Assembly (NCBI GenBank): GCA_964580465.1
Contig: CAZOKJ010000005.1
Coordinates: 1-64,000 of the forward strand
Length of the DNA: 64,000 bases
DNA from: Taishania sp964580465
GTDB lineage: Bacteria; Bacteroidota; Bacteroidia; Flavobacteriales_D; Crocinitomicaceae
Direction: 5' to 3'
Both the position numbers and the translations under genes were made by a program. The notes beneath the pieces were generated by a model. It was given only the letters and a program-made list of their open reading frames with translations. It ran no database searches and had not been told where the DNA came from. Position 1 is the stretch's first letter. Every line of letters starts with the position of its first letter. This document shows, piece by piece, positions 62,328-64,000 of the stretch.

Positions 62328-64000
62328 ATGGGATTGGAATTAGATGAAATCATATACAGCAGGTTTGTAAAGTTTTTAAACAAAAGAAAGCAGAACAACG
62401 CTGAAGTACTTGCTAAAAAAGTTAGTTTAACGGATGTTAAACCGAAATTAACGTTGATTGCTCGTGCTATGTGTGGCGTACCTGTTGAAATTTTTCCTGC
62501 TGAAAAAGAAGGTGGATATAAAGACTATAACTTTTTTCTTCCAATTGACTGCGCATTATTTTCTACGAAAGAAGAAAATGAACAGTTTTACTTGTTCAGA
62601 ACGCTTTACTTGTCCACTCAGTTTCAACTTGATTTGAATTGGACAAAAGATACTTTTCAAGAAGAATTATCGTATCAAAAAGCACGAGAAACAGCTCCTG
62701 AAGTGCTTAAAAAGATGTTTGAAGATTTTCCTTCGATGCAAGAATGGTATGAGATTTTTTATAATCAATTACCAAAGGATAAAAAAACGAAAGAACCTGA
62801 ATTGTCATGGCTTTACGGTAAGTGGATGACCAATTCGGATGAAATTCAAGATCCTTCTAAGTTGCAAAATTTTGATGACAAAGTAAAGCAACTTAAAAAC
62901 GACAATGATATTACAACAACGCTTCACGCAAAAGCTGTAGAGGAAATCAATTCATTAACAATTGATAAAAAACAACAAGAAGACTATGTGTTGATGCATA
63001 GTTTTGAAAAAATTGAAACAGCAGAAGAATTTAATGGAAACTGGCGTGATTTCGATGGGAAGGATGAACTTGATGACCATCAAGCTGCCATTGAAGAGAT
63101 GAATATGCGCTACACTGTTCGTGTGGATGATACCGTTCACTCTGTGTATCAAGCTGATTTTGTTGAAAATACTTCTGTTGCAGAAAGTGCTGAAGTGGAT
63201 GAAAAAGGTTTCCATTTAAAATACGATGAATGGAATTTTAAAAAGCGTGCTTATTTACCTGATTATTGCAAGGTTTATCCCAAAACACAGTTAAAAACAG
63301 CTCCTGATTATTACACAAGAACCATTAGTAAGTATAAAACAACTTTGAGTGGCTTGCGTAAAATGTTGACTAGTGTTAACAATAAAATGCAAATGCAACG
63401 CAGACAAGTACAAGGTGATTCTTTTGATTTAGATGCGCTGACTGATTTATATGCCGATATTCATTCAAAGGTTACGCCTGATGAGCGTGTGTATTTGTCC
63501 AAGCGAAAAAAAGATAAAGATATTGCCATTTTATTGCTGCTCGATTTGAGTTTGTCAAGTGATGGTTATGCTGCTGGAAATCGTGTGTTAGATGTTGAAA
63601 AAGAAGTTTCCATTTTGTTTGGTGAAATTTTGAATGAATTTGACATTTCTTTCTCAATAGATGGTTTCAGCTCTAAAACAAGAAATTACACCACTTATTT
63701 AACCCTAAAAGATTTCAATGAAGATTGGAATAGGGGTAAAATGAAAATTGGGGCGGCTGAGCCGAGTGGTTATACACGTATCGGGCCGGCTTTGCGTCAC
63801 GCAGGAGCACGTTTGATGCAAACAGATGCAACAAATAAATGGGTTATTTTACTTTCGGATGGAAAACCAAATGACTATGATAAGTATGAGGGGCAACATG
63901 GTGTTCAAGATATTAAACAAGCCTTGCGTGAATTGAATGAAATGAACGTAAATTCATACGCTCTTGCAATTGAAGCGCAAGCGAAGTATTACTTGCCACA
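62328..64000 (+). CDS. norD: NorD, VWA activator of nitric oxide reductase (partial)
   Basis: Partner of NorQ in cNOR activation. The frame opens at ATG 62328 (MGLELDEIIYSRFVKFL) and stays open for 557 codons to the window edge. The N-terminal 400 residues are helical and charged; the region near 405 carries the VWA MIDAS motif LLLLDLSLSSDGYAAG (DxSxS), followed by the later MIDAS Thr in GGY-type SGYTRIGPALRHAG and the Asp in WVILLSDGKPNDYDKYEGQHG. This order and the SDGKPNDYD motif are characteristic of NorD. The C-terminal end is missing only because the window ends. No stop codon or frameshift appears inside. Confidence 0.93.
   Translation, partial: MGLELDEIIYSRFVKFLNKRKQNNAEVLAKKVSLTDVKPKLTLIARAMCGVPVEIFPAEKEGGYKDYNFFLPIDCALFSTKEENEQFYLFRTLYLSTQFQLDLNWTKDTFQEELSYQKARETAPEVLKKMFEDFPSMQEWYEIFYNQLPKDKKTKEPELSWLYGKWMTNSDEIQDPSKLQNFDDKVKQLKNDNDITTTLHAKAVEEINSLTIDKKQQEDYVLMHSFEKIETAEEFNGNWRDFDGKDELDDHQAAIEEMNMRYTVRVDDTVHSVYQADFVENTSVAESAEVDEKGFHLKYDEWNFKKRAYLPDYCKVYPKTQLKTAPDYYTRTISKYKTTLSGLRKMLTSVNNKMQMQRRQVQGDSFDLDALTDLYADIHSKVTPDERVYLSKRKKDKDIAILLLLDLSLSSDGYAAGNRVLDVEKEVSILFGEILNEFDISFSIDGFSSKTRNYTTYLTLKDFNEDWNRGKMKIGAAEPSGYTRIGPALRHAGARLMQTDATNKWVILLSDGKPNDYDKYEGQHGVQDIKQALRELNEMNVNSYALAIEAQAKYYLP

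Overview
The window is AT-rich Bacteroidota chromosome, most likely Flavobacteriales and possibly close to Crocinitomicaceae/Fluviicola (inference; no 16S rRNA gene is present). The evidence is type IX secretion cargo with type A and type B C-terminal sorting domains, PorP/SprF family outer-membrane proteins, S46 and M61 peptidases, type II BCAT, class II B12-dependent ribonucleotide reductase, and many promoters of the Bacteroidota form TTG-N(16-22)-TANNTTTG. No tRNA, rRNA, CRISPR, transposase or phage gene was seen.

Layout. 1-16.9 kb: housekeeping and peptide use (ddl, natAB-type ABC exporter, a small T9SS cargo protein, a CNNM/CBS protein, ilvE, recQ, ybjQ-like, a DPP11-like S46 peptidase, an M61 peptidase, a pseudo-receiver/adenylate cyclase/HD fusion, a cobalamin adenosyltransferase, DUF2141, DUF2795). 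16.9-24.4 kb: AcpH-like protein, a decayed giant-adhesin pseudogene, and its intact 1548-residue relative with eight 65-residue repeats. 24.4-32.9 kb: an FGE-like/MORN protein, nrdJ, fabH, nadAB. 32.9-37.4 kb: a five-gene minus-strand block (Rrf2 regulator, DUF59 protein, NnrS/heme-copper-oxidase-like membrane protein, DUF1858-DUF2249 protein, and a Ric di-iron protein carrying three N-terminal DUF2249 domains). 37.4-50.4 kb: two T9SS adhesin modules (PorP/SprF plus TPR/PD40/OmpA-like protein; a very large PKD protein interrupted by an assembly gap plus a second PorP/SprF), with tpx and a DUF4476 protein between them. 50.4-59.2 kb: a 343-bp element with terminal inverted repeats, HAD phosphatase, ahcY, a YtxH/holin-like/AI-2E operon, a lipoprotein, a TPR protein, and a TerB/LETM1-like protein. 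59.3-64 kb: the nitric oxide reductase operon norC-norB-norQ-norD, with norD running off the end.

How it fits together. The clearest system is nitric oxide handling: cNOR (norCBQD) reduces NO, while the Ric/DUF2249/DUF59/Rrf2 block looks like a repair and sensing arm for NO-damaged Fe-S and di-iron centres. nadAB, whose NadA product has an oxygen- and NO-sensitive [4Fe-4S] cluster, lies convergent to that block. Both norC and nadA have a TGA-N6-TCA palindrome (the geometry of CRP/FNR-family sites) centred about 41 bp before the predicted transcription start, together with a good -7 box and no -33 TTG. This suggests one shared activator.

At the DNA level the window holds several unexplained non-coding families: three copies of a roughly 170-193 bp intergenic repeat that begins with a strong terminator-like hairpin, a MITE-like 343-bp element, and a set of short palindromes built on CGGTATATGCCGATA. 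The 100-N assembly gap falls inside a repetitive gene, and the repeat period predicts the missing length.
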